64,000 nt of DNA, taken from positions 471,104 through 535,103 of the forward strand of contig NZ_JXJP01000001.1 of assembly GCF_000826645.1 (NCBI RefSeq), written 5' to 3'. This DNA is from Psychroserpens mesophilus. GTDB taxonomy: Bacteria; Bacteroidota; Bacteroidia; Flavobacteriales; Flavobacteriaceae. Every line of letters begins with the position of its first letter. Position 1 is the stretch's first letter. Shown piece after piece: positions 1 through 8,938 of the stretch. Below the pieces are notes generated by a model. That model did no database searches. It saw only the letters and a program-made list of their open reading frames with translations, and was not told the DNA's origin. Position numbers and translations under genes: made by a program.

Positions 1-1866
1 GAAGCTTCTATATTGTCTGTAGAAGTCGATTTCAATGATGGTAATGACTTTAGAACTTTGAGTTTAAATGAAAACATCACAATAACTTATTCTGATGCAG
101 GTCAGAAGTTAATTGGTTTTAAAATCACATTGGATACTGGAGAGGTGCTATATAGAAATTCGACTATTGACATCACCTATTCTAATGAAGATCTATATTC
201 ACGATCCAGTCAAGTAGTAACAACAATTACATCAAGCATTACTCCAGATTTATCGCCTTATGGTGTAACAACTTCTTATCCTGGGACTGGTGAGTACGAG
301 CTGTTTTTGAGTGCTGATAATGTTCTCGATAAACCTATATTTTTAGTCGATGGCTTTGATCCTGATGATGGTCGTTCAATTACAGGTATCTATGATTTGT
401 TAAACTTTAATGATGGAAGTGGAACGTCTAATTTAGGAGATCTTGTAAGAGAAGAAGGGTTTGATGTTATTATTTTAAATTTCCCAATATATGTCAGAGC
501 TCAGGACAATGCTGTTGTTGATGGTGGTGCAGATTTTATAGAACGCAACGCGATGTTGCTGGTCGATTTGATAAACTTGATTAATACTGACAAAATTGGA
601 AACGAACAAAACGTTGTTATTGGACCGAGTATGGGAGGCCTCATTTCACGTTATGCACTTAATTATATGGAAAACCAAAACATGAATCACGATACCAGAC
701 TTTGGATATCATTTGATGCGCCTCATCATGGCGCAAATGTGCCTATTGGTTTTCAACATCAGTTTAATTTTTTAGCTTTTGGTTTAGATGATTTCTGGAT
801 TTTAGGAGATCAAAATGTTGAAGAATTGCAACCTATAATAGATGGCATGTTAAAATCTCCTGCGGCCAGGCAAATGCTAACCGATCAATTTGAATCTCAT
901 ATTACAAATAGTGATGGTGTGACCTTTAACAGTGCTTTAGCCTTGCCACAGCCGTATTATTTCAAAGATGTATTTGATTATAGATTGAATAATCTAACTG
1001 CAACAGGCTATCCTGAACTCATTCGAAACGTATCTATTATAAACGGAAGCGGAATCAATAATCGTTATCAAAATAATGCTAGTCCGTCGAATGCCTTATT
1101 ACCTGGAAGTCAAATTTTAGATGCCAATATAAATGTCATGACAGGAGCAGATTTAAAAGTTGAAACCTATTTTACGCCTAATGCAGGAACACAAATAGAA
1201 ATGAGTAAAGTACATCTGGATTTTGCATGGTGGTTTCCTTTAGCTAATGACAGAATTAACAATGCCAGTGCTGCATCGTATAGTTATTCTGATGGAATTG
1301 ATGCTGCTTCTGGAGGGCTTTTTGATATTCTTGGTTTAACCACAGATTTAGATACTGGAGGTCTTGTTGGAGAGTTTTTAGGTGCTTTGAGTACTGATTA
1401 TTTTAATTTTATTCCAAGTGTGAGTGCTATGGCTTTGAATACGACCAACAATGAAATTAACTGGTTTGATACACTGGCAGGAGTCACAACAAATGACACG
1501 CCTTTTGTTAATTGGTATATGCCAGATGATAATGAACCACATGTTACGCTTACGAATGCTAATGTAGCTTTTGCATTAACTGAAATTATCCAAGAAACTT
1601 TATCTAATTCACCACTTAGAAGTGATGATTTTATCAAAATTGAAAAAAATCCAATTGAAAACGAACTCGTTATTATAAATAGCTACACAATTAATGAAGC
1701 GTCAATTACTATCGTTGATATTACAGGAAAAGTAGTATTCAATAAAACCATTGATTCACTTTCAGGAAGAACTGTTATACCGTTAGATTTAGATTCAGGA
1801 TTATATGTACTTGATGTGATTACACAAGATCATTTGAAGTACAGAACGAAACTAGTGTCAAAATAA
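1..1866 (+). CDS. T9SS-secreted lipase/esterase-like alpha/beta hydrolase, 5'-truncated by window edge
   Basis: The reading frame is already open at base 1, so the N-terminus lies outside the window; the TTG at 13 is not a convincing start. An early segment reading IFLVDGFDP resembles the first strand of PGAP1-like or lipase-type alpha/beta hydrolases. A nucleophile elbow G-P-S-M-G-G has its Ser codon at 628-630, and a late N-E-P-H-V-T segment could give the catalytic His (tentative). The last ~75 residues (from about 1636) are a type A T9SS sorting domain: an N-P segment, then V-D-I-T-G-K and a G-L-Y-V-L pattern ending in basic residues. I infer a secreted or cell-surface esterase exported through the T9SS. 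The hydrolase fold is fairly safe; the substrate is unknown. Confidence 0.75.
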   Translation, partial: EASILSVEVDFNDGNDFRTLSLNENITITYSDAGQKLIGFKITLDTGEVLYRNSTIDITYSNEDLYSRSSQVVTTITSSITPDLSPYGVTTSYPGTGEYELFLSADNVLDKPIFLVDGFDPDDGRSITGIYDLLNFNDGSGTSNLGDLVREEGFDVIILNFPIYVRAQDNAVVDGGADFIERNAMLLVDLINLINTDKIGNEQNVVIGPSMGGLISRYALNYMENQNMNHDTRLWISFDAPHHGANVPIGFQHQFNFLAFGLDDFWILGDQNVEELQPIIDGMLKSPAARQMLTDQFESHITNSDGVTFNSALALPQPYYFKDVFDYRLNNLTATGYPELIRNVSIINGSGINNRYQNNASPSNALLPGSQILDANINVMTGADLKVETYFTPNAGTQIEMSKVHLDFAWWFPLANDRINNASAASYSYSDGIDAASGGLFDILGLTTDLDTGGLVGEFLGALSTDYFNFIPSVSAMALNTTNNEINWFDTLAGVTTNDTPFVNWYMPDDNEPHVTLTNANVAFALTEIIQETLSNSPLRSDDFIKIEKNPIENELVIINSYTINEASITIVDITGKVVFNKTIDSLSGRTVIPLDLDSGLYVLDVITQDHLKYRTKLVSK

Positions 1867-1960
1867 GTCTTGCACAAACTTAAGGCTTTGTTTGAGTTTT
1901 GAGATTCTTCGCTTTGCTTTGGATAATAGTTTGCTTTTCAACTAAATATTGAAATTAAAA

Positions 1961-1992
1961 AAACCTGAACAATACCATTATTGTTCAGGTTT
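1961..1992 (-). terminator. Rho-independent terminator of the Omp28-like gene
   Basis: A perfect 14-bp stem (1961-1974 with 1979-1992) has a 4-nt loop. Read on the minus strand it is followed by a run of seven T, as expected downstream of the minus-strand gene ending at 2048. On the plus strand no T-run follows. Confidence 0.8.
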
Positions 1993-2047
1993 GATATGTG
2001 CTTAGTTATTAGTTAATCTAATGTTTAAGATTAGATTTTAAAACATA

Positions 2048-3340
2048 TTAGTCGAAATCTTTATTCTCTCCTAAATCTGCTTTTTGAACATTTAATACTT
2101 TGTTGTCTGGTCCTACAGTAAACGCAACAAGTTCTAAATTAGCTGTGTTTTGAACACTTGCAGGAACAGTTAACGTGTAGTTAGCAGTGTACGTATTTCC
2201 TGTAGTTGCCTCTGAATTTGGAATTGTATCGCCAAAAACATCTGTAAAGGTTGTTCTAGCTGTATGGTTATGTACATAATCCATTATTGGATTTCCTTGT
2301 TGGAAAAACGGACTTGAAGGGTCTCCGTTGTAAAAATTAACTTGAGGGTACACTAAACCATTTTCTAGTAAATAAACGACAAGTCTGTTAGGAGAACTAG
2401 GCTTCAAATCATAATGTACTTTTACTTCAGCAGAAATAGTATTACCTGAAATCGATGAGTTTATTGCTAATCCCATGTTTTGTCTGTTGGCTAAAAGACT
2501 AACAGGTTGATTTGTTGATTCGTTCCAGTTAATGGTTCTGTTTACTCTTCCTGAAGGGAATCCTGTTATTCCAAATGTTGTAAGTAATACGTCAACATTT
2601 GGGTAAGGCATATCGTTATCATCATGTATTGCAACTGGAATAATATTGTTGTTAGCTGCAACAGCTTGATCTAAAGCGTATGCTAATCTAGGACAATATT
2701 GACACCATGTACCAGTATAATCTTCAACCATTACTTTAGTTGTATGTGTTGATTCTACTGCCTTTATTTCAACGGTATTAGACGTTATTGTACTGTTGTC
2801 TTGTAATGTAAAAGTTGCAGTAACGTTATAAGTACCTGCACTTGTAAACGTAGCTGGATTATTTAATGTGCCTGACTCGGCGTTGTATTCAACAAGACCT
2901 GTTACATTATTACCAAAATTATCGATCACTGTAAATTGTGCACTTCCGCTATCGTACCAAAATTCATTTGCATTTGAAGTGAGTGTTAAAGCTGTTGGTT
3001 CTGGCGCTTCGACTACTGTGATGATAATTGAGTTAGATAAACCTGCACTAGTGGCAGTAACTGTAAAATCACCTAAAGCATTAAAGGTGTATGGATTTGT
3101 GATTATGGTTTCTTCGATTTTAAGTTGAGAATTTGATGTTACATTATTTCCTAAGTTGTTTGTAACAGTAAAAGTCACAGGTTCTCCGATAAAAACAGAT
3201 GAAGAATTTGTAGCAGTGGTAATCGTTATGGAAGTTGGAGCAGAAGAACCATCTCCGTCATCTGAACTACTACTACAGGCAAATGCAAAAATCACGAGTG
3301 ATAATGCCAATAATTGTTTTGCGATACTTTTAATTTTCAT
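2048..3340 (-). CDS. Omp28-related outer-membrane lipoprotein with two Ig-like repeats and a thioredoxin-like CxxC
   Basis: The lipoprotein signal peptide has its lipobox Cys at residue 22, followed by Ser and Asp residues typical of flavobacterial lipoproteins. Residues ~35-110 and ~113-190 are two similar Ig-like beta repeats sharing an F-T-V-x-(N/D)-N-x-G-N-N-V-T core, which suggests internal duplication. The C-terminal half matches the Omp28 family and holds a thioredoxin-type motif G-T-W-C-Q-Y-C-P. It is divergent from the TlpA-like gene at 3481, and together with the barrel protein at 3991 may form an envelope thiol-redox group. Family assignment is good; the biochemical role is not established. 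ATG start. Confidence 0.8.
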   Translation of the reverse strand: MKIKSIAKQLLALSLVIFAFACSSSSDDGDGSSAPTSITITTATNSSSVFIGEPVTFTVTNNLGNNVTSNSQLKIEETIITNPYTFNALGDFTVTATSAGLSNSIIITVVEAPEPTALTLTSNANEFWYDSGSAQFTVIDNFGNNVTGLVEYNAESGTLNNPATFTSAGTYNVTATFTLQDNSTITSNTVEIKAVESTHTTKVMVEDYTGTWCQYCPRLAYALDQAVAANNNIIPVAIHDDNDMPYPNVDVLLTTFGITGFPSGRVNRTINWNESTNQPVSLLANRQNMGLAINSSISGNTISAEVKVHYDLKPSSPNRLVVYLLENGLVYPQVNFYNGDPSSPFFQQGNPIMDYVHNHTARTTFTDVFGDTIPNSEATTGNTYTANYTLTVPASVQNTANLELVAFTVGPDNKVLNVQKADLGENKDFD

Positions 3341-3480
3341 TTTGGTATGTGTTTTGTTAATAGTTAATAAAAAACTGAATATCTAGGATATTAAATTTAG
3401 AAGTCAGCAATTTATAACATATTTGTTAAAATTTTCTAAAATAAAACACTAATTTTATCAAGTATTATAATAATTAACAA

Positions 3481-3960
3481 ATGAAACACCTTTTTTTTGC
3501 ACTAATCTGTGCGGTTAGCTTCAGCCTTGTAGCTCAAGAAAATTTACCTGATGCCGAAATAAAAACCTTAGATGGAAATACAACGACACTAAAAAAAATA
3601 AGTGAAGAGAATGAGCTTATTGTAGTTTCCTTGTGGGCAACATGGTGTGTGCCATGTAAGAATGAATTAGACGCCATAAATGAAGTTTATGTTGATTGGC
3701 AAGATGAAACTGATGTTAAAGTTTTTGCGATTTCTGTAGACGACTCCAGAACTGTGAACCGAGTAAAACCTTTAGTTAATGGAAAGGCTTGGGATTTTAC
3801 AATACTACTCGATACTAATAATGATTTAAAAAGAGAATTAGGAGCTGCTACCATACCACTGACTTTAATTATAAAGAACGGTGAAATTGTTCATAGACAT
3901 TCAGGATATACTCCAGGTTCTGAAGAAGAACTTTTTGAAGAAATCAAAAAACACTCTTAA
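3481..3960 (+). CDS. TlpA-like periplasmic thiol-disulfide oxidoreductase
   Basis: This 159-aa protein has an N-terminal signal peptide (cleavage near A18-Q19) and a single thioredoxin fold. The active site is W-A-T-W-C-V-P-C, with C56 and C59. The cis-Pro region A-T-I-P-L-T lies near residue 122, in keeping with TlpA/ResA/AhpC-TSA relatives. It would reduce disulfides in exported proteins. The stop is 30 bp from the next gene, so the two are probably co-transcribed. The divergent neighbour at 2048-3340 carries a CxxC thioredoxin-like motif and could be a partner. Confidence 0.85.
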   Translation: MKHLFFALICAVSFSLVAQENLPDAEIKTLDGNTTTLKKISEENELIVVSLWATWCVPCKNELDAINEVYVDWQDETDVKVFAISVDDSRTVNRVKPLVNGKAWDFTILLDTNNDLKRELGAATIPLTLIIKNGEIVHRHSGYTPGSEEELFEEIKKHS

Positions 3961-3990
3961 ATCTAAAAACCAACCCATCAACATTTTTAC

Positions 3991-5799
3991 ATGAAAAGAA
4001 CTACGGTTTTATTTTTGCTGATATTCCCTATATTAGGTTTTGCACAAGATACAGAAACAGAGACAGAGACTGAAACAGTCGAAGAGAACGAGACAATAGT
4101 CAAACAATTTTTAAACAACTTAACTGGTAGCCTTGAATCTAATGCGCAATGGTATGTTAATGATAAAGGTTTGGGAGATTTCGATGATCCTATTCCTGAT
4201 TTTGCACTTAAAAATAAACATTTAAGAGCTAATAGTTATTTAAGATTAGACTATGGATTTTTAGATAATTTTACGGTTGGTTTGCAGGCAGAAAGCTATG
4301 AACCATTACCATTGTTAAGTTATTTTCCTGAGTACAGAGGTACAGATATAACCAATTACTACATCAACTTTAAAAATAAAAAACTGGATATTACAGCAGG
4401 TCATTTTTATGAGCAATTTGGTAGTGGATTATTATTAAGAGCTTTTGAAGAACGACAATTAGGTCTTAACAATGCCATAAGAGGTGGACGCATAAAATAT
4501 ATGCCAACCGATTATTTAAATTTAACGGCTTTGTATGGTAATAATAGAATTGGTTTTGAACATTCTGAAGGTGACGTATTTGGTCTAGATGTAAGTATTG
4601 ATTTAAAAGAAGTATTTAATATTGAAAGTTTGTCCAGATTTAACTTTGGAGCAAGCTACGTTGGTAAAAATGAAGATTTTCTTGCTCCTGTTGATGAATT
4701 TGATCCCACGAACGTTTTCGACGATAAAGACTTTCCAGAATTAGTAAACTCTTATGCATTTAGATTTGATGTTGACTTCGGAAAGTTTTTTATTAATTCA
4801 GAATATTCGATAAAAGGTGAAGATGTTGTGTTTTCTTCAGCGTCTTTAGGTCAACCAAAGATTATTGAAGGGAAATACTTTGATGGAAGTGCCATTTTAT
4901 TAACCACAGGTTATACTGTTAAAGGTTTTGGTTTATCTGGTACTTTCAGACGTTTGGAAAACATGTCTTTTTTCTCTGAACGTGATTTACTTAAACCAGG
5001 TAATAACCCTTTTGGAATGAGTAGTGTTAATTTTATTCCAGCCTTAACAAAACAACAAGATTATTTATTGTCTAACATTTATCTGTATCAAGCGCAATCT
5101 GCTCTTTTTATTCAAAATTATGGTGGACAAGCAGGAGAAATAGGAGGTCAGTTTGATATGTATTATACGTTCAAAAGAGGTTCAGCTCTTGGAGGTAAAT
5201 ATGGTACGAAATTAACAGCAAATATGTCTTACTGGTCACTTCTGGATGCTACTTTTGATCAGGCAAATTCATCCTATACAAGTGAGTTTTTAAAATTTGG
5301 AGAAAAATTGTATAAAGATATTAATATCGAAATTAAGAAGAAGTGGTCTAAAGACTGGAGTAGTGTATTTTTCTACCAAAATACAGCAATCAATAAAAAC
5401 TTAGCCATTGAAGGTTCCTATATACCAGATGATGAACAAATAAATTCCAATATTTTCGTGGTAGAAACGACCAGGAAATTTAGCAAAGGACGCTCAATAC
5501 GACTTGAAGCACAGCATTTATCCGCTAAAGAAGGTTTTAAAAATTGGGCTGGTGGTACTTTGGAGTATGTTGTAAATAATCATCTTGCTTTTTATGCGTC
5601 AGACATCTATAATTATGGAAATGATATTGAAGAAGAACAAATACATTATTATAATTTCGGTGGAAGCTATACAAAAGGAGCGACCAGAGTAGCACTTAAT
5701 TATGGAAGACAACGTGGTGGATTATTTTGTGTTGGTGGTGTATGTAGAATTGTACCAGAAAACACAGGTTTATCTTTAAACCTTTCAACGTCTTTCTAA
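3991..5799 (+). CDS. DUF6029-like outer-membrane beta-barrel protein
   Basis: The 602-aa product has a signal peptide (…GFAQ, ~19 residues). An acidic Thr-Glu repeat of about ten residues follows, then a long run of alternating aromatic/polar beta strands. The C-terminal residues end in aromatic-rich Ser/Phe, typical of outer-membrane barrels. Segments such as SLESNAQWY and HLRANSYLRLDYG match my memory of the Bacteroidetes family called DUF6029. Its function is unknown. It follows the TlpA-like gene by 30 bp and is followed by a bidirectional terminator. A C-x5-C pair near the C-terminus (…FCVGGVC…) could form a disulfide that the upstream thioredoxins act on (inference). Confidence 0.7.
   Translation: MKRTTVLFLLIFPILGFAQDTETETETETVEENETIVKQFLNNLTGSLESNAQWYVNDKGLGDFDDPIPDFALKNKHLRANSYLRLDYGFLDNFTVGLQAESYEPLPLLSYFPEYRGTDITNYYINFKNKKLDITAGHFYEQFGSGLLLRAFEERQLGLNNAIRGGRIKYMPTDYLNLTALYGNNRIGFEHSEGDVFGLDVSIDLKEVFNIESLSRFNFGASYVGKNEDFLAPVDEFDPTNVFDDKDFPELVNSYAFRFDVDFGKFFINSEYSIKGEDVVFSSASLGQPKIIEGKYFDGSAILLTTGYTVKGFGLSGTFRRLENMSFFSERDLLKPGNNPFGMSSVNFIPALTKQQDYLLSNIYLYQAQSALFIQNYGGQAGEIGGQFDMYYTFKRGSALGGKYGTKLTANMSYWSLLDATFDQANSSYTSEFLKFGEKLYKDINIEIKKKWSKDWSSVFFYQNTAINKNLAIEGSYIPDDEQINSNIFVVETTRKFSKGRSIRLEAQHLSAKEGFKNWAGGTLEYVVNNHLAFYASDIYNYGNDIEEEQIHYYNFGGSYTKGATRVALNYGRQRGGLFCVGGVCRIVPENTGLSLNLSTSF
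4051..4078 (+). repeat. Short ACAGAG-type hexanucleotide repeat inside coding sequence
   Basis: Several degenerate copies of a 6-base unit (ACAGAA/ACAGAG) encode the Thr-Glu stretch just after the signal peptide of the DUF6029-like protein. Unit length is a multiple of three, so slippage would change linker length without breaking the frame. Confidence 0.6.
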
Positions 5800-5823
5800 G
5801 AGATAAGTTTTTAAAAAAAAAGT

Positions 5824-5849
5824 AAAGCTCTGTTGATCAACAGAGCTTT
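5824..5849. terminator. Bidirectional Rho-independent terminator
   Basis: A perfect 26-base palindrome (AAAGCTCTGTTGA and its complement) is flanked by A-runs on the left and T-runs on the right. It lies between the convergent DUF6029-like gene and rsmG and can serve both. Confidence 0.85.
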
Positions 5850-5851
5850 TT

Positions 5852-6481
5852 TTATCCCTTATACTTTAAAGGTAAGTGAACCACTTTTTTCGTTTCAAAA
5901 AAATCTTCTTCAAAATAATCACTTAAATTATAAATTGTAGCAGTTTTGTAAGTTGCTAACTCTTCAGTTAAGTCGCCTCCTTTTAAATATAGTATGCCAT
6001 TTTTAAGGTGATGTTTTTGCTCTTTAGCTATTTTTCCTTTCACCCAATGTACAAACGTTGGCATGACAGCAACAGCTCTGCTTACAATAAAATCAAATTG
6101 CTCATCAATATTTTCAACGCGATCATGCGACGTTTTTACGTTTGTTAAACCTAAACCTTCAACAACTTCATTGACAACTTTTAGTTTTTTTGCAATGCTA
6201 TCTACTAAATGGAATTGAGTTTCAGGAAATAAAATCGCCAGAGGAATACCTGGAAAACCTCCACCAGTACCAACATCTAATACATTTGTGTTTGGTAGAA
6301 ATGAAATTATTTTGGCAATTCCAAGTGAATGTAAGACGTGGCGTAAATATAATTCGTCAATATCTTTTCGAGATACTACATTTATCTTTAAGTTCCAGTC
6401 TTTGTATAAATTTTCTAACAGCTCAAACTGATGTAATTGCGAGTCTGTTAAATCAGGAAAATATTGTTTTATGAGTTGCAT
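5852..6481 (-). CDS. rsmG: 16S rRNA (guanine-N7)-methyltransferase RsmG (GidB)
   Basis: RsmG uses SAM to methylate N7 of G527 in the 530 loop of 16S rRNA. The 209-aa length is right for the family. The SAM-binding motif N-V-L-D-V-G-T-G-G-G-F-P-G-I-P-L-A is near residues 64-80, and the S-R-A-V-A motif characteristic of the family lies near residue 135. A promoter-like TACTTTTG box on the minus strand (6498-6505) is 17 bp upstream of the ATG. The gene is divergent from the desaturase. Confidence 0.95.
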   Translation of the reverse strand: MQLIKQYFPDLTDSQLHQFELLENLYKDWNLKINVVSRKDIDELYLRHVLHSLGIAKIISFLPNTNVLDVGTGGGFPGIPLAILFPETQFHLVDSIAKKLKVVNEVVEGLGLTNVKTSHDRVENIDEQFDFIVSRAVAVMPTFVHWVKGKIAKEQKHHLKNGILYLKGGDLTEELATYKTATIYNLSDYFEEDFFETKKVVHLPLKYKG

Positions 6482-6497
6482 CGTTTGGAATTTTCAA

Positions 6498-6505
6498 CAA
6501 AAGTA
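6498..6505 (-). promoter_or_regulatory. TAnnTTTG -7 box of rsmG
   Basis: TACTTTTG on the minus strand matches the Bacteroidetes primary-sigma -7 element, at a suitable distance from the rsmG ATG at 6481. A -33 box is not obvious. Confidence 0.55.
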
Positions 6506-6563
6506 TGCATTTTTATGTGTATATTTTTACCATTTTATTAGCATTACGGCAGATTTTATTATT

Positions 6564-6571
6564 TATATTTG
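6564..6571 (+). promoter_or_regulatory. TAnnTTTG -7 box of the desaturase gene
   Basis: TATATTTG lies about 55 bp before the desaturase ATG at 6626. The spacing would give an untranslated leader of about 48 nt. Confidence 0.55.
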
Positions 6572-6625
6572 CTACTTCATACGAAGGCTACTTAATTTTC
6601 GTTAGTACTAAAAAAGACCATAACT

Positions 6626-7720
6626 ATGACAAAGCAAACGCTATCTTTTTCAAGAACAGATTCTGCTAAATTTTTCAGAACACTAAACAAGCGCGTAAAT
6701 AACTATTTCAAAGAAAATAATATTAAAAAGACAGGAAACTGGAAGCTTTATACAAAGGCCATTATCATGTTTACATTATTACTCGGGCCACTTGTACTCT
6801 TATTAACAATCGATTTGCCTGTTTGGTTGCAAATTATTAGTATGATGGTTATTGGTATTGGGATGGCAGGAGTAGGAATGAATGTGATGCACGATGCAAA
6901 TCATGGTTCTTTTTCGAGTAAAAAATGGGTTAATAAATTGATGGGAAGTAGTATTCACATTTTAGCTGGTAACGATTACAACTGGAAGGTGCAACATAAT
7001 GTTTTACATCATACATACACAAATATTCAAGGTCATGATGAAGATATTGATGCAGGAAGAATAATTCGTTTTTCTAAGCACTCTAAATGGTTGAAAATTC
7101 ATCAATATCAAAAGTACTATGCCTTTTTCCTATATGGATTGTTAACCGTTAACTGGGCAATTACAACAGATTTTAAACAAACTTACATTTACTTAAAACG
7201 TAAGTTGTCTTATGGCGATTTTCCTAATCCTGCGACACAATGGACAAAGCTGATCATTGGCAAAATATTGTATTACTCTATTTGGGTAGTTTTGCCAATT
7301 GCTTTAGGATATGCTTGGTGGCAAGTGTTAATCGGATTTCTAATTATGCATTATACTGCTGGAATTATTTTAAGTGTGATTTTTCAACTAGCCCACGTTA
7401 TGCCAAATACTGAAATGCCTTTGCCAGATGAGAATGGTAATATGAAAAACACATGGGCGATTCACCAATTGTTTACGACGTCAAATTTTTCTCCTAAAAG
7501 CTGGATTGTTGAGTTTTATACAGGAGGATTAAATAGACAAGTAGAACATCATTTGTTTTCAAATATAAGTCACGTACATTACAAAAATATAGCTAAAATT
7601 GTAAGAGAAACGGCTCATGAGTTTAGCTTACCTTACAATGAATACAATTCTATTTGGACAGCCATTTCAGAGCATTATCAGCAATTAAAAGAATTAGGTA
7701 GAAAACCTAGTATGGCTTAA
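6626..7720 (+). CDS. Membrane fatty-acid desaturase (acyl-CoA/acyl-lipid, front-end type)
   Basis: This 364-aa integral membrane di-iron desaturase introduces a double bond into fatty acyl chains. The three histidine boxes are visible: H-D-A-N-H, H-N-V-L-H-H, and Q-V-E-H-H near the C-terminus. The Q in the third box is typical of front-end/linoleoyl-CoA-type enzymes, and there is no fused cytochrome b5 domain. Hydrophobic pairs of helices flank the boxes (around residues 45-90 and 175-250). It fits cold adaptation of membranes in marine flavobacteria (inference). The aminotransferase gene starts 33 bp downstream. Regiospecificity cannot be read from sequence. Confidence 0.9.
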   Translation: MTKQTLSFSRTDSAKFFRTLNKRVNNYFKENNIKKTGNWKLYTKAIIMFTLLLGPLVLLLTIDLPVWLQIISMMVIGIGMAGVGMNVMHDANHGSFSSKKWVNKLMGSSIHILAGNDYNWKVQHNVLHHTYTNIQGHDEDIDAGRIIRFSKHSKWLKIHQYQKYYAFFLYGLLTVNWAITTDFKQTYIYLKRKLSYGDFPNPATQWTKLIIGKILYYSIWVVLPIALGYAWWQVLIGFLIMHYTAGIILSVIFQLAHVMPNTEMPLPDENGNMKNTWAIHQLFTTSNFSPKSWIVEFYTGGLNRQVEHHLFSNISHVHYKNIAKIVRETAHEFSLPYNEYNSIWTAISEHYQQLKELGRKPSMA

Positions 7721-7753
7721 TGTAACTTACCGTTTAAAACTAACATATCACAC

Positions 7754-8938
7754 ATGAGCCTACTTTCAGAAAGAGTCTTAAATATGTCAACTTCTGCAAC
7801 CCTTGCTATGGCAGCAAAAGCAAGAGAGTTGAAAGAGCAAGGAAAAGATATTATTGGCTTAAGTCTTGGAGAACCAGATTTTAATACACCTGATTTTATC
7901 AAAGAAGCTGCAAAACAAGCTATTGATGACAATTACAATACATATACTCCTGTTGATGGTTATGTGGAATTAAAGCAAGCTATAATTACAAAATTTAAAA
8001 GGGATAATCAACTGGATTATACCTTACCGCAAATTGTGGTTTCAACTGGAGCAAAACAAGCGCTGGCTAATATTGCTGCAGTTATTTTAAATAAAGGAGA
8101 TGAGGTTATTTTACCTTGTCCGTATTGGGTAAGTTATAGTGATATTGTAAAATTAAACGAAGGTGTTCCTGTTGAGGTTACAACTTCAATTGAAAACGAT
8201 TTTAAACTTACACCTGAACAGTTAGAAGCTGCAATTACACCAAAGACTAAAATGATCTGGTATAGTTCGCCATGTAATCCTAGTGGATCTGTTTACAGTA
8301 AAAAAGAACTTAGAGCATTAGCAGACGTCTTGCAAAAGTATCCAAACATTATTGTTGTGTCTGATGAAATATATGAGCATATCAATTTTGTAGGTGAACA
8401 TGCAAGCATGGCTCAATTTGATGATATGTACGACAGAACAGTTACAGTAAATGGTGTTTCTAAAGCATTTGCAATGACTGGTTGGCGAATTGGATACATT
8501 GGTGCACCAACCGAAATAGCTCGTGCATGTAATAAGATGCAAGGTCAAATTACAAGTGGAGCCAATTGTATAGCACAGCGTGCTGTTATTACGGCTTTGA
8601 ACGAACCACCTTCTCGAGTACAATATATGATTGATGAATTTAAAGTAAGACGAGAGCTTATTTTAGGATTGCTTAATGATATTGAGGGTTTTAAAACTAA
8701 TGAACCTGAAGGTGCTTTTTATGTATTTCCAGATGTGACTTATTACTTCGGAAAGACCATTAAAGGAATAACAATCAACAATGCAACAGACTTGTCTTTG
8801 TTTTTATTAGAACATGCTAATGTTGCAACGGTTACAGGTGAAGCTTTTGGAAATCCTAATTGTATTAGAATTTCTTACGCTGCGTCTCAAGAGCAGATTA
8901 TTGAAGCTATCAAACGCATTAAGGAAGTTTTGAGTTAA
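7754..8938 (+). CDS. PLP-dependent aminotransferase, aspartate aminotransferase family (class I)
   Basis: The 394-aa fold-type I aminotransferase transfers amino groups, probably between aspartate and 2-oxoglutarate. Visible signatures are C-N-P-S-G (PLP/substrate contact), V-S-D-E-I-Y with the PLP-pyridine Asp, and the Schiff-base lysine in V-S-K-A-F-A-M-T-G-W-R-I-G-Y. Arg in F-G-N-P-N-C-I-R-I-S near the C-terminus would bind the substrate carboxylate. Its stop overlaps that of the convergent SDR gene in a shared TTAA (8935-8938). Aromatic or prephenate-type specificity is possible. Confidence 0.9.
   Translation: MSLLSERVLNMSTSATLAMAAKARELKEQGKDIIGLSLGEPDFNTPDFIKEAAKQAIDDNYNTYTPVDGYVELKQAIITKFKRDNQLDYTLPQIVVSTGAKQALANIAAVILNKGDEVILPCPYWVSYSDIVKLNEGVPVEVTTSIENDFKLTPEQLEAAITPKTKMIWYSSPCNPSGSVYSKKELRALADVLQKYPNIIVVSDEIYEHINFVGEHASMAQFDDMYDRTVTVNGVSKAFAMTGWRIGYIGAPTEIARACNKMQGQITSGANCIAQRAVITALNEPPSRVQYMIDEFKVRRELILGLLNDIEGFKTNEPEGAFYVFPDVTYYFGKTIKGITINNATDLSLFLLEHANVATVTGEAFGNPNCIRISYAASQEQIIEAIKRIKEVLS

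Noticed and set aside
1901..1920. Sequence reminiscent of another flavobacterial repeat (GAGATTCTTCGCTTTGC)
   Set aside because: Only one short partial copy is present in the window and it forms no pairing structure, so it cannot be supported.
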